A stretch of 64,000 nucleotides of DNA, taken from VAZQ01 sp050179645 (GTDB lineage Bacteria; Pseudomonadota; Alphaproteobacteria; Rhizobiales; Xanthobacteraceae). Location: the NCBI GenBank assembly GCA_050179645.1, contig JBFXEX010000004.1, positions 20,017 through 84,016 of the forward strand, written 5' to 3'. The notes beneath the pieces were generated by a model. It made no database searches. It was given only the letters and a program-made list of their open reading frames with translations, and was not told the origin of the DNA. The position numbers and the translations under genes were made by a program. Of the stretch, positions 51,696 through 60,697 are shown in pieces. The stretch's first letter is position 1. The number at the start of each line of letters is the position of its first letter.

Positions 51696-52643
51696 ATGGG
51701 GCGTGCCATACAGGCCTGCTCGCAGGCACACGTGACAGCTGCCATCGCCGCTCGCCGTTCGTTCGGCCGCACCGTGCGGTTCTGGATGCTCGCAGTGGGA
51801 TGCTTGGCGCTGGCCAACTGCTCGGCTGCGGAAAAATTCGCACGCAAGGACGCTAAAACTCAGCGGATCGCGGAAGACGCCGAGATTGCCAAAGGCGGCG
51901 GCCACCGCAAGATCGGCAAGCCTTACATGATCAATGGCCGGATTTACGCGCCGGCAGATGAACCGAATTACCGCGCCGAAGGCATTGCCTCGTGGTACGG
52001 ACCGGACTTCCACGGCCGCCTCACGGCGAACGGCGAAACCTACGACATGAACGGCTACTCCGCGGCGCATCCGACCCTGCCGCTGCCGAGCTATGCCCGC
52101 GTGACCAATCTCCGCAACGGCAAGTCGATCATCGTGCGGGTCAACAATCGCGGCCCCTTCGTGCACAACCGCCTCGTCGATGTCTCGGTCGGCACCGCAA
52201 AGGCGCTCGACTTCTACGGCCGCGGCCTCGCGCGTGTGCGATTCGAATATGTCGGGAAGGCCCCAGTCGAAGGCAGCGATGACCGCATGCTGCTGGCGAC
52301 TTTGCGCGATGGATCGCCGGCGCCCGCGCCCTCGCACGTCATGGTTGCTTCTGCCAAGCCGTTCCTGCCGGCGCGACCAACCGCCACGCCTTTGCCGACC
52401 GAACGGCCGTTTGCACTTGGGACCACGATGGCGCGCGAAGCACCGCAACTCGCATCGGCCGAATCGAAGCCGATCGTGCGGGCAGCTTCTGCCAAGCCGG
52501 CCTCTAAGGCCGCAAAGGAGCGGCTACGGACCGAGGCGTCTGCACGGCCGGCCGCACAACCGACCGACCAGGTTCCCACCTCGAGTTTTGCGCCGACACA
52601 ATCCGGCCCGGGGGGAATGATGAGCGGCCGCGGGCTCTATTGA
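51696..52643 (+). CDS. rlpA: RlpA-family septal ring lytic transglycosylase
   Basis: RlpA cleaves denuded peptidoglycan at the division site. The 315-residue protein is a lipoprotein: the leader ends in the lipobox LANC (about 37-40). The double-psi beta-barrel domain spans about 88-190, with GIASWYGPDFHGRLTANGETYDM, LPLPSYARVTNLRNGKSIIVRVNNRGPF and RLVDVSVGTAKAL. The C-terminal third is Ala/Pro-rich and disordered, without an SPOR domain. ATG 51696 is placed so the lipobox falls at a normal distance; the frame is open farther upstream. Confidence 0.85.
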   Translation: MGRAIQACSQAHVTAAIAARRSFGRTVRFWMLAVGCLALANCSAAEKFARKDAKTQRIAEDAEIAKGGGHRKIGKPYMINGRIYAPADEPNYRAEGIASWYGPDFHGRLTANGETYDMNGYSAAHPTLPLPSYARVTNLRNGKSIIVRVNNRGPFVHNRLVDVSVGTAKALDFYGRGLARVRFEYVGKAPVEGSDDRMLLATLRDGSPAPAPSHVMVASAKPFLPARPTATPLPTERPFALGTTMAREAPQLASAESKPIVRAASAKPASKAAKERLRTEASARPAAQPTDQVPTSSFAPTQSGPGGMMSGRGLY

Positions 52644-52787
52644 CGAGCCGCAAAATTGACGCACCGGCGGCATTGATTCCCCCGGCTAACGATTGATAAG
52701 CATGGTTTGGGGCAGGAAGGGCATGTGGGCCATGGCCACGCAGGACTTGCCGCGATCCGCAAAGGCAGGGCTTTGAAGTTGCGCAAC

Positions 52788-54023
52788 ATGCTTCGTCCGC
52801 GGTTGGCCGCATGGGCGGCACTCGGCATTCTCGCCGGCGTCATGGCAACGGCTCTTGCCGCGGCCAATCCAGTTTCCGGACCGCGCACCGCTAACCCGGT
52901 TTCCGGCGCAAAGAGCACCGACGGGTTTCAGACTGCAGCACCTCACGCCATCTTGATCGAGGGCGAAAGCGGCAGCGTTTTGTTTGAGAAGGGTGCGGAC
53001 GATCTCATTCCTCCGGCCAGCCTGTCCAAGCTGATGACCGCTGAAGTCGTCTTCAACGAGATCAAACAAGGCCGGTTGAAGCCGACGACCGAGTTCAGCG
53101 TCAGCACCAATGCCTGGCGAAAGGGTGGGGCGCCCTCGCGGACATCGGCGATGTTCCTCCCGATCCACAGCAAGGTGGCGGTCGACGACCTGCTGCACGG
53201 CGTCATCATCCAGTCCGGCAACGATGCCTGCATCGTGCTGGCCGAAGGCATCTCCGGTAGCGAGAATGATTTCGCCGAGTTGATGACCAAGCGCGCGCGG
53301 GAGATCGGCCTCACCAAGTCGACATTCGGCAACTCCAACGGGCTGCCGCATCCCAAGCAGCTGATGACCTCGCGCGAACTCGGCAAGCTCGCGCGCCACA
53401 TCATCGAAAACTATCCCGACTACTACAAGATCTACAGCGAGCGCGAGTTCACCTGGACCAAGATCCGTCAGTACAATCGCAATCCGCTGCTCAGCATGAG
53501 CATCGGCGCCGACGGGCTGAAGACCGGTTTCACTAAGGAAGCCGGCTACGGGCTGGTCGGCTCGGCGGTGCAGAACGGCACGCGCCTGATCGTCGTGGTC
53601 AACGGGCTGCGTACCGAGAAGGAGCGGGCCGACGAGGGCAAGCGGCTGCTCGAATGGGGTTTCAGTAACTTCCAAGCCGGCATGCTGTTCGCCGAAGGCC
53701 AGGAGATCGCCAACGCCAAAGTTTATGGCGGCGAGCAGAGCAGTGTGCCGCTGGTCGCCGGCAAGGCTGTCAAGCTGATGGTTCCACGTGGCGTCCGTGA
53801 GAAGATCATTGCGCGTGTCGTCTACAACGGCCCCGTACGCCCGCCGGTCGAGGAGGGCCAGAAGATTGGCACGCTCAAGGTCTGGCGCAACGATGTGCTG
53901 GCGCTCGAGGTCCCGCTGCAGGCGGCGGCCAACGTCGGGCCTGGGCCGATCCACAAGCGCGCCATCGACGCCGCGTCCGAACTGGTCATCGGCCTGTTCC
54001 GCGCAGGTTTCCAGAAGTTATGA
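52788..54023 (+). CDS. D-alanyl-D-alanine carboxypeptidase (penicillin-binding protein 5/6 type)
   Basis: Periplasmic serine carboxypeptidase that trims D-Ala from peptidoglycan stems. From ATG 52788 (411 residues): signal sequence 6-26, SxxK in PPASLSKLM (Ser78-Lys81), SxN in IIQSGNDAC, KTG in DGLKTGFT, then a PBP5 C-terminal beta domain and an amphipathic C-terminal helix (ASELVIGLFRAGFQKL) for membrane attachment. TTG 52773 is an alternative start. It heads the conserved dacA-tmk-holB-metG cluster. Confidence 0.92.
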   Translation: MLRPRLAAWAALGILAGVMATALAAANPVSGPRTANPVSGAKSTDGFQTAAPHAILIEGESGSVLFEKGADDLIPPASLSKLMTAEVVFNEIKQGRLKPTTEFSVSTNAWRKGGAPSRTSAMFLPIHSKVAVDDLLHGVIIQSGNDACIVLAEGISGSENDFAELMTKRAREIGLTKSTFGNSNGLPHPKQLMTSRELGKLARHIIENYPDYYKIYSEREFTWTKIRQYNRNPLLSMSIGADGLKTGFTKEAGYGLVGSAVQNGTRLIVVVNGLRTEKERADEGKRLLEWGFSNFQAGMLFAEGQEIANAKVYGGEQSSVPLVAGKAVKLMVPRGVREKIIARVVYNGPVRPPVEEGQKIGTLKVWRNDVLALEVPLQAAANVGPGPIHKRAIDAASELVIGLFRAGFQKL

Positions 54024-54168
54024 TTCCGCTGGCGGGGCTGAGCCGCCCGGGTCCGCCCTATCGAAGCGAACCGGGATGGTGCAGGCTCACCGCATTTGAT
54101 CTCCCCCCAGGAAAGGGGACACCTCTCCCGGGCCATGGGCTCGCGGCAAGGGTGCAAAATGGAGCCTC

Positions 54169-54837
54169 ATGCGCGGACGATTGATCACCTTCGAGGGCGG
54201 CGAGGGCACCGGCAAGTCGACCCACGCGGTGCTGCTGGCCGACAGGCTCAAATCGCTGGGCATCGCGGTCGTGCGCACGCGCGAGCCCGGCGGCTCGCCC
54301 GGGGCGGAGGCGATCCGCCACGTGCTCCTATCGGGCGCCGCCAAACCGCTCGGTCCCGAAGTGGAGGCGATCCTGTTCGCGGCTGCCCGCGGCGACCATA
54401 TCCGCAGCACCATCGAACCGGCCTTGGAGCGCGGCGCCTGGGTCGTCTGCGACCGCTTCATCGATTCGACCCGCGTCTATCAGGGGACGCTCGGCCACGT
54501 CGATCCCAAGCTGATCCGGGCGCTCGAGCGCGCCACGGTGGGCGACATCCTGCCCGATCTGACGTTCATTCTCGACGTGCCCGCCGATGTCGGGCTGGCC
54601 CGGGCGCACAAGCGGCGGGGCGACAACGAAACCGACCGGTTCGAGGCGGAGTCGCTCGCCTTCCATGAAGAGCTGCGCGAGGCTTATCGACAAATCGTTG
54701 ATGTCGAGCCGCAGCGCTGCGTCCTGATCGATGCGACCCTGTCCAAGGCCGAAGTCGCCGAGTGCATCTGGAGCGCCATCAACGAGCGGCTTCACCCTGC
54801 CGCCAAGTCGGCTGCCCTCGAAGGCGCGGTGACATGA
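54169..54837 (+). CDS. tmk: Thymidylate kinase
   Basis: Phosphorylates dTMP to dTDP for DNA synthesis. The 222-residue protein has the P-loop GGEGTGKST (10-18), the DR motif VCDRFIDST, and TREPGG. The C-terminus ends in the overlapping start of holB (ATGA). The grouping with holB is typical of bacteria. Confidence 0.96.
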   Translation: MRGRLITFEGGEGTGKSTHAVLLADRLKSLGIAVVRTREPGGSPGAEAIRHVLLSGAAKPLGPEVEAILFAAARGDHIRSTIEPALERGAWVVCDRFIDSTRVYQGTLGHVDPKLIRALERATVGDILPDLTFILDVPADVGLARAHKRRGDNETDRFEAESLAFHEELREAYRQIVDVEPQRCVLIDATLSKAEVAECIWSAINERLHPAAKSAALEGAVT

Positions 54838-55865
54838 GCGGCGAGGCCGACGAAGCCGAAATCATCCGGCCGCGTATGACCGCGCAATTGTTCGGCCACC
54901 GGGATGCCGAGCAGACGCTGCTCGATTCGTATCGCACCGGACGCCTGCCGCACGCCTGGCTGATGACCGGCCCGCCCGGGATCGGCAAGGCGACGCTCGC
55001 CTACCGGATGGCCCGCTTCGTCCTCGCTCATCCCGATCCGCACGCGCCCGCGGTACGCAGCGCCACCTCGCTCGCGGTCGAGCCGGACCACCCGACCGCA
55101 CGCCGCATCGCCGCGCAGGCCCAGCCCGATCTGCTGGTGCTGAGGCGCACCATCAACGAGAAGACCGGCAAGCTGCGCCAGGACATCGCCGTCGACGACG
55201 TGCGGCGTACCGTGACGTTCTTCGGCTCGACGCCGGGCGAGGGGGGATGGCGGATCGCCATTGTCGACTGTGTCGACGAATTGAACAGCGAGGGGGCAAA
55301 CGCACTCCTCAAGATTCTGGAGGAGCCGCCCCGGCGCGCGCTCCTGCTGCTGGTGAGCCATTCCGCCGGCCGGGTGCTGCCGACCATCCGCTCGCGCTGC
55401 CGGCTCTTGCCGCTGCGCCCGCTGGCGGCAGAAGAGGTGGAGCAAGCGGCGGCCGCGGCGCTCGGTCCGGACGGACAGGATGACATTCAGACCGCCGCGA
55501 TGGTAGCCGACGGCAGCGTCGCCCGCGCGCTGGCGCTGCTCGACAACGATGCTTTGGAGTTGCGCAACCGGATCGTCGCGCTGCTCGATCGGCTGCCGGC
55601 GGTCGATCCGCGCGCGCTGCATGCGCTGGGCGACCGCCTCGCCGGCACCGACGCAGCGCCGCTCGCCGCCTTCGTCGATACCGTCAACGCCTGGCTGTGC
55701 GCCCGGCTGGATCAAGAGCCGCGCGAACCGGCGCGGCTCGTCCGCGTGGCGCAGGCGTGGGAGAGCATTAATGCCACCGCGCGCGACGCCCAGGAATACA
55801 ACCTGGAACGCCGGCCGCTGGTCTTCAGCGTCTTCGGCACCCTCGCCGACGCCGTCCGCGGCTAG
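54834..55865 (+). CDS. holB: DNA polymerase III subunit delta'
   Basis: Part of the clamp-loader complex. The 343-residue AAA+ protein has a P-loop-like GPPGIGKATLAYR and the SRC motif in TIRSRCRLLPL, with ELNSEGANALLKILEEPP. The zinc-binding cysteines common in this subunit are not evident in the N-terminal domain (VRSATSLAVEPDHPTARRIAAQAQPDLLVLRR). Start ATG 54834 overlaps the tmk stop. Confidence 0.94.
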   Translation: MSGEADEAEIIRPRMTAQLFGHRDAEQTLLDSYRTGRLPHAWLMTGPPGIGKATLAYRMARFVLAHPDPHAPAVRSATSLAVEPDHPTARRIAAQAQPDLLVLRRTINEKTGKLRQDIAVDDVRRTVTFFGSTPGEGGWRIAIVDCVDELNSEGANALLKILEEPPRRALLLLVSHSAGRVLPTIRSRCRLLPLRPLAAEEVEQAAAAALGPDGQDDIQTAAMVADGSVARALALLDNDALELRNRIVALLDRLPAVDPRALHALGDRLAGTDAAPLAAFVDTVNAWLCARLDQEPREPARLVRVAQAWESINATARDAQEYNLERRPLVFSVFGTLADAVRG

Positions 55866-55950
55866 TATCTGATCCAGCGCCACACTCCCTCCGCTCATGC
55901 TCGCACAAGCGGGCATCCAGTTTTCTTGTCTGATGGACATTTTGCGTTGG

Positions 55951-55970
55951 GTCCCCGCTTCCGCGGGGAC
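55951..55970. repeat. GC-rich hairpin between holB and the toxin-antitoxin pair
   Basis: Perfect stem GTCCCCGC (55951-55958) / GCGGGGAC (55963-55970) with a TTCC loop. It resembles the central part of dispersed repeats common in this type of genome. No T-run follows. Confidence 0.6.
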
Positions 55971-56039
55971 GAGCGGGGAGGGACTGCGCCTCAAGAAGAC
56001 CACCCGCCTCGGCTTGCGGCCATACTGCAATCATGTTAG

Positions 56040-56055
56040 ATATGGGTGCCCATAT
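56040..56055. promoter_or_regulatory. Candidate VapB/VapBC operator
   Basis: Perfect inverted repeat ATATGGG-TG-CCCATAT, 23 bases before the antitoxin ATG, in an AT-rich stretch that contrasts with the surroundings. Type II antitoxins bind such palindromes to autoregulate. Confidence 0.55.
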
Positions 56056-56078
56056 TTTATGATACAGCGATATTGCTG

Positions 56079-56324
56079 ATGAAGACGACGCTCGATATCG
56101 CCGATCCCCTACTGAACGAAGCCCGCAAGCTCGCGGCCCGTGAAGGCACCACGCTGCGGGCGCTGGTTGAGCAGGGGCTGCGTCAGGTGATCGCCGAGAA
56201 GAAGCGCAAGGCTGCGTTCCGGCTGCGTAAAGCAAGCTTCGCGGGGCGGGGCCTGCGGCCAGAATTGGTAGGGACGGGCTGGGACCGGCTACGCGACGTC
56301 GCTTACGAGGGCCGCGGGGGGTGA
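56079..56324 (+). CDS. Type II antitoxin, VapB-like
   Basis: An 81-residue antitoxin with the ribbon-helix-helix start MKTTLDIADPLLNEARKLAAREGTTLRALVEQGLRQVI typical of VapB antitoxins that pair with PIN toxins (DUF2191-type). The tail (RPELVGTGWDRLRDVAYEGRGG) would wrap the toxin. The stop overlaps the toxin start (GTGA). Confidence 0.88.
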   Translation: MKTTLDIADPLLNEARKLAAREGTTLRALVEQGLRQVIAEKKRKAAFRLRKASFAGRGLRPELVGTGWDRLRDVAYEGRGG

Positions 56325-56761
56325 TCGCCGTCGACACCAATATCCTCGTCTACGCCCATCGCGAGGATGCGCCGTTCCATGCTGCCGCTGTCCGCTGCCT
56401 GACCGGACTGGCCGAAGGCGGGGCACAATGGGCGATCCCCTGGCCGTGCCTGCACGAATTCATCGCCATCGTCACCCATCCGCGCGTATTCGATCCGCCA
56501 AGTCCGCTACCCATCGCGATCCACCAGGTCGAAGCCTGGCTCGAATCGCCGACCCTCGCGCTGCTGGCGGAGTCCGAGCAGCATTGGACGGATCTGAAAT
56601 CCATCCTCGACGCCACCCAGGTGACCGGCCCCCGGCTGCACGATGCGCGCATCGCGGCGCTTTGCCGGCAGCACGGTGTGCGGCAGCTTTGGTCGGCGGA
56701 TCGCGATTTCAGCCGATACTCAGATCTCTCCGTGCTCAATCCGCTGACCCGGACGCCATGA
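56321..56761 (+). CDS. Type II toxin, VapC-like PIN-domain ribonuclease
   Basis: A 146-residue PIN nuclease. Acidic active-site residues are Asp5 (VDTNILVY), Glu46 (LHEFIAIVTH), Asp108 (LHDARIAAL) and Asp127 (SADRDF). VapC toxins cut tRNA or rRNA when freed from VapB. The start GTG overlaps the antitoxin stop by four bases. The pair interrupts the holB-metG order that is otherwise conserved. Confidence 0.9.
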   Translation: MIAVDTNILVYAHREDAPFHAAAVRCLTGLAEGGAQWAIPWPCLHEFIAIVTHPRVFDPPSPLPIAIHQVEAWLESPTLALLAESEQHWTDLKSILDATQVTGPRLHDARIAALCRQHGVRQLWSADRDFSRYSDLSVLNPLTRTP

Positions 56762-56894
56762 CCCGCGGCTCGGAATGCTTGCCGAGCCGTTGCTCCATTG
56801 TTAGGTACTTTGCAAATGCCGATGGCCGGGCCCGTCCCGGCCATCACGTCTTTGACCGGACATTCCGAAGCTCTTTTTCTTGAACGTGCGCGCC

Positions 56895-58796
56895 ATGGCA
56901 AAAAAATCGAAACCTAAAGGCAGGGAGGGCAGCAAGGCTGCGCCGGCAAGGGGGCAAGGCGACAAGGCCAAGACGTCGAAAGCAAAGGCCAAGTCCGCGC
57001 CGAAGCCGACGAAGACCGCCGCGAAGAAGCGCCAGAAAGCGGTTGCAGCGAATCCCCTAACCAACGGGCAGCGCACGAGAAAAGCAGCATCAAGGGCCGT
57101 GAAGCCCGAGGCCGCGCCGCCGGCTCTCGTGCCGACGCTGGCGCCGCAACCCGCGGTCACCAAGACTCCGGCGTCGAAGCCTGCTGCTCCCAAGGCCGCC
57201 CGGCCTACCAAAAAAGCGGCGCCAACGGCCGTCGAAAGCTCGGGCAAGCCCCGATACTACGTCACCACGGCGATCTCCTATCCCAACGGCGTGCCGCATA
57301 TCGGCCACGCCTATGAGGCGATCGCCACGGACGCGATCGCCCGCTTCATGCGGCTCGACGGCTACGACGTTTTTTTCCTCACCGGCACCGACGAGCACGG
57401 CATCAAGATGCATCAGACCGCCGGCAAGGAGAATCTCTCGCCGCGCGAGCTGGTCGAGCGCAATGTGCCGCGCTTCCAGGCGATGGTGAAGCGCCTCAAC
57501 CTGTCGAACGACGAATTCATCCGCACCACCGAAGACCGTCACCACTCGGCGTCGATCGGCATCTGGGATAAGATGGCGGAAAATGGCGACATCTATCTCG
57601 ACAAGTATTCCGGCTGGTACTCGGTGCGCGACGAGGCCTATTACGACGAGGCCGAGACGAAGCTGAACGAGCAGGGGGTGCGTGTCGGCCCGCAGGACAC
57701 CCCGGTCGAATGGGTCGAGGAGGAGAGCTATTTCTTCAGGCTCTCGGCCTACCAGGACAAGCTCCTCAAGCTCTATGAGCGGCCCGATTACGTGCTGCCG
57801 AAAGAGCGGCTCAACGAGGTCCTGAGCTTCGTCAAGGGCGGCCTGCAGGACCTGTCGATCTCGCGCACCACCTTCGACTGGGGCGTGAAGGTGCCGCGCG
57901 ATCCCAAACACGTCATGTATGTGTGGGTCGACGCGCTGACGAATTACATCACGGCGGTCGGATATCCGGACACCGACTGCGCCAAATTCAAGCGCTACTG
58001 GCCGGCCGATCTGCACGTCATCGGCAAGGACATCGTGCGCTTCCACGCAGTGTATTGGCCGGCATTCCTGATGTCGGCCGGCGTCGAGGTGCCGCGGCGC
58101 ATCTTCTCGCACGGCTTTCTGTTCAACCGTGGGGAGAAAATGTCGAAGTCGGTCGGCAACGTCATCGACCCATTCGCGCTGTGCGACGCCTATGGCGTCG
58201 ATCAGGTGCGCTACTTCTTCCTGCGCGAGGTGCCGTTCGGTCAGGATGGCACCTACAGCCATGAGGCGATCGTCAACCGCATCAATGCCGACCTCGCCAA
58301 CGATCTCGGCAACCTGGCGCAGCGCTCGCTCACCATGGTGGCGCGGCGGTTCGACGGCGCGCTGCCACAGCCCGGACTTTTCAGCCCGGAAGACGAAGCC
58401 ATGCTCGGCGCTGCCGACAGCATGATCGGCAGGGCGCGGCACTCGATGAAGACACAGCAGCTTCATCATGTGCTGACTTACGTCTGGACGGTCGTGGCGC
58501 ACGCCAATCAGTATTTTACCGAGCAGGCGCCGTGGGCGCTGGCCAAGACCGATCCGGTGCGGCAGGGCACCGTGCTGTACGTCACCGCGGAGGTCGTTCG
58601 TCAGGTCGCCATCCTGGCCCAGCCGTTCATGCCGGAGTCCGCCGGCAAGCTGCTCGATCAGATCGGGGTCCCGGAGACGGAGCGCGGGTTCGACACGCTC
58701 GGCAACAGCCGGCGGATCACCCCCGGACGGCCGCTGCCGACGCCTGTACCAGTGTTCCCGCGTTATGTTGAACCCGAGGTCAGCGCTCCCAAATAA
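56895..58796 (+). CDS. metG: Methionyl-tRNA synthetase with long basic N-terminal extension
   Basis: Charges tRNA-Met. The class I core starts near residue 119 (PRYYVTTAISYPNGVPHIGHAYEA), with HIGH at 135-138 and KMSKS at about 415-419 (GEKMSKSVGN). The tRNA-binding helical C-terminus lacks a separate EMAP/C-terminal dimerisation domain. No cysteine zinc knot is seen in the connective region, as in the MetG2 type. Upstream is about 118 residues rich in Lys, Ala and Pro (AKKSKPKGREGSKAAPARG and so on), unlike standard MetRS, which begins close to the YYVTTAISYPNG strand. The start at 56895 is ATG; internal GTGs could shorten it. It is the centre of the tmk-holB-metG-tatD cluster. Confidence 0.92.
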   Translation: MAKKSKPKGREGSKAAPARGQGDKAKTSKAKAKSAPKPTKTAAKKRQKAVAANPLTNGQRTRKAASRAVKPEAAPPALVPTLAPQPAVTKTPASKPAAPKAARPTKKAAPTAVESSGKPRYYVTTAISYPNGVPHIGHAYEAIATDAIARFMRLDGYDVFFLTGTDEHGIKMHQTAGKENLSPRELVERNVPRFQAMVKRLNLSNDEFIRTTEDRHHSASIGIWDKMAENGDIYLDKYSGWYSVRDEAYYDEAETKLNEQGVRVGPQDTPVEWVEEESYFFRLSAYQDKLLKLYERPDYVLPKERLNEVLSFVKGGLQDLSISRTTFDWGVKVPRDPKHVMYVWVDALTNYITAVGYPDTDCAKFKRYWPADLHVIGKDIVRFHAVYWPAFLMSAGVEVPRRIFSHGFLFNRGEKMSKSVGNVIDPFALCDAYGVDQVRYFFLREVPFGQDGTYSHEAIVNRINADLANDLGNLAQRSLTMVARRFDGALPQPGLFSPEDEAMLGAADSMIGRARHSMKTQQLHHVLTYVWTVVAHANQYFTEQAPWALAKTDPVRQGTVLYVTAEVVRQVAILAQPFMPESAGKLLDQIGVPETERGFDTLGNSRRITPGRPLPTPVPVFPRYVEPEVSAPK

Positions 58797-58801
58797 GCCA
58801 G

Positions 58802-59626
58802 ATGCTCGTCGACAGCCACTGCCACCTCGATTTTCCCGATTTCGCCGACGACCTCGACGGTGTCGTCGGGCGTGCGCGGGCGGCCGGCATCGGCCGCATC
58901 GTCACCATCTCCACGCGGGTGAAACGGCACAGCGAACTGCTGGCGATCACGGAGCGCTTCCCCGATGTCTATTGCTCGCTCGGCACCCATCCGCACAGCG
59001 CGCATGAGGAGCAGGACGTCACCAGTGCGGATCTGATCGCCGGCGCGCGGCACCCCAAGGTGGTCGCAATCGGCGAAGCCGGGCTCGACTATTTCTACGA
59101 CTACAGCCCGCGCGAGACGCAGGAGAAGAGCTTCCGGGAACATATCGCCGCGGCGCGCGAGACCGGGTTGCCGCTGGTCATCCATTCGCGCAATGCCGAC
59201 GACGACATGGCGGCGATCCTCGAGGAGGAAACCGGGAAGGGCGCCTTCCCGGCCATCTTGCATTGCTACACCGGTGGCCCGCGGCTCGCCGCGCGCGCCA
59301 TCGAGCTTGGGCTATCGATCTCGTTCACCGGCATCCTGACGTTCAAGAAGTCCGAGGACCTGCGTGCCGTCGCCATGAGCCTGCCGGCCGACCGCATCAT
59401 GGTCGAAACCGACGCACCTTACCTCGCGCCCGGCAAGTTTCGCGGCAAGCGCAACGAACCTGCCTATGTGGTCGAGACCGCCAAAGTGCTGGCCGAGACC
59501 CGCGGCATGTCGTTCGACGAGATCGCCCGGCAAACCACCGACAATTTCTTCCGGCTGTTCTCAAAGGTGCCGCGCCCTGACGCCGGCGCGCCGAGAGCGG
59601 CGCAAGCCGCACCCGCCCAGGCTTGA
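58802..59626 (+). CDS. tatD: TatD-family metal-dependent hydrolase (DNase-type)
   Basis: A 274-residue TIM-barrel metallo-hydrolase; relatives act as 3'-5' exo-DNases and in D-aminoacyl processing. Metal ligands: DSHCHLDF (His6, His8), GEAGLDYF (Glu), VIHSRNAD (His), LHCYTGG (His) and ETDAPYLAP (Asp). It starts 5 bases after metG, so it is in the same operon. Not part of the Tat export system despite its name. Confidence 0.93.
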   Translation: MLVDSHCHLDFPDFADDLDGVVGRARAAGIGRIVTISTRVKRHSELLAITERFPDVYCSLGTHPHSAHEEQDVTSADLIAGARHPKVVAIGEAGLDYFYDYSPRETQEKSFREHIAAARETGLPLVIHSRNADDDMAAILEEETGKGAFPAILHCYTGGPRLAARAIELGLSISFTGILTFKKSEDLRAVAMSLPADRIMVETDAPYLAPGKFRGKRNEPAYVVETAKVLAETRGMSFDEIARQTTDNFFRLFSKVPRPDAGAPRAAQAAPAQA

Positions 59627-59634
59627 CCTACCGG

Positions 59635-60438
59635 ATGACACTGACGTTCACGATCCTCGGCTGCGGCTCGTCCGGGGGCGTTCCCCGGCCGGCTCTCGGT
59701 TGGGGGGTCTGCGATCCCACGAACCCTAAGAATCGCCGCCGCCGCACGTCGCTGCTGGTCGAACGACGGGAGGAAACCGGCATCACCCGCGTGCTGGTCG
59801 ATACCTCGCCCGATCTGCGTGAACAGTTGTTGGCGGCCGAGGTCGATTGGCTCAATGCCGTGTTCTACACCCACGAACATGCCGACCACACCCACGGCAT
59901 CGACGACCTCCGCGCGATGTTCATGCGCCAGCGTCACAAGATCGACGTCTATGTCGACGAGCGCACCTCCCAGACCCTGCACGCCCGCTTCGGCTATTGC
60001 TTCGCCACGCCGCCCGGCAGCGAGTACCCGCCGATCGTGAGCGAGCACCGCCTCATGCCCGGCCTCCCTGTGACGATCGAAGGGAAGGGCGGCAGTATCA
60101 CCGTGCTGCCCATCCTGCAGGAGCATGGCGACATCGCCTCGCTCGGTTTTCGCTTCAGCGGGCTGAGCTATTCCTGCGACCTCAGCGGGCTTCCTGACGA
60201 CAGTGTGGCGGCGCTCGCCGGTACCGAAGTCTGGATCCTCGACGCGTTGCGCTACCGGCCGCATCCTAGTCATCTCAGCGTCGACGAGGCGCTCGCCTGG
60301 ATCGACCGCATCAAGCCACGCCGCGCCATCCTGACCAACCTGCACAGCGACCTCGACTACGAGGTGCTGAAAGGCCAACTGCCGCCGCACGTCGAACCGG
60401 CGTTCGACGGCCTGAACTTGGTTTTGCCGGCGACCTGA
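59635..60438 (+). CDS. MBL-fold metallohydrolase (PhnP-like)
   Basis: A 267-residue metallo-beta-lactamase-fold enzyme with the HxHxDH motif in YTHEHADHTHGIDD (His80, His82, Asp84, His85). N-terminal LGCGSSGGVPRP and Asp/His-rich CDLSGLP and HSDLDYE complete the dinuclear site. It is close to the phosphodiesterase PhnP/cyclic-phosphate group or a tRNase Z-like relative; the exact substrate is unknown. It starts 8 bases after tatD and ends the dacA-to-MBL gene run. Confidence 0.9.
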   Translation: MTLTFTILGCGSSGGVPRPALGWGVCDPTNPKNRRRRTSLLVERREETGITRVLVDTSPDLREQLLAAEVDWLNAVFYTHEHADHTHGIDDLRAMFMRQRHKIDVYVDERTSQTLHARFGYCFATPPGSEYPPIVSEHRLMPGLPVTIEGKGGSITVLPILQEHGDIASLGFRFSGLSYSCDLSGLPDDSVAALAGTEVWILDALRYRPHPSHLSVDEALAWIDRIKPRRAILTNLHSDLDYEVLKGQLPPHVEPAFDGLNLVLPAT

Positions 60439-60520
60439 ACGCCGCCAAGATCGCGCACCACCGCAAGAATTTGCCAGAAGACCTTGCTCCAACTGGATTT
60501 TCCGATCCGTTACGAAGCTG

Positions 60521-60565
60521 GATTCGCATCCCTATAAATATTCCATAATATCTCTTATGCGAATC
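60521..60565. promoter_or_regulatory. Nested palindromes in an AT-rich patch before mazG
   Basis: Outer inverted repeat GATTCGCAT (60521-60529) / ATGCGAATC (60557-60565), perfect over nine pairs, encloses an AT-rich segment holding ATATT-CCAT-AATAT (60538-60551). It lies about 130-175 bases before the mazG start and could be a regulator site or a structured leader. Confidence 0.45.
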
Positions 60566-60697
60566 GTATTGGTCCCAGCCTGGATGACCTCGATGGCGCC
60601 GGGGATGTTGTCCCCAGTTCTCCCCCGGCCGCCGGCGTCCGAACCGGCCCGGCCGTGATACGGTCCCAGCGCACCCCGCCTCACGGAAAATCCGCCG

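Noticed and set aside
55951..55970. Rho-independent terminator after holB
   Set aside because: Stable hairpin but no T-tract; more consistent with a dispersed palindromic repeat.
57090..58502. 470-codon minus-strand frame opposite metG
   Set aside because: Antisense shadow of a conserved synthetase; typical low-complexity His/Arg/Val-rich translation.
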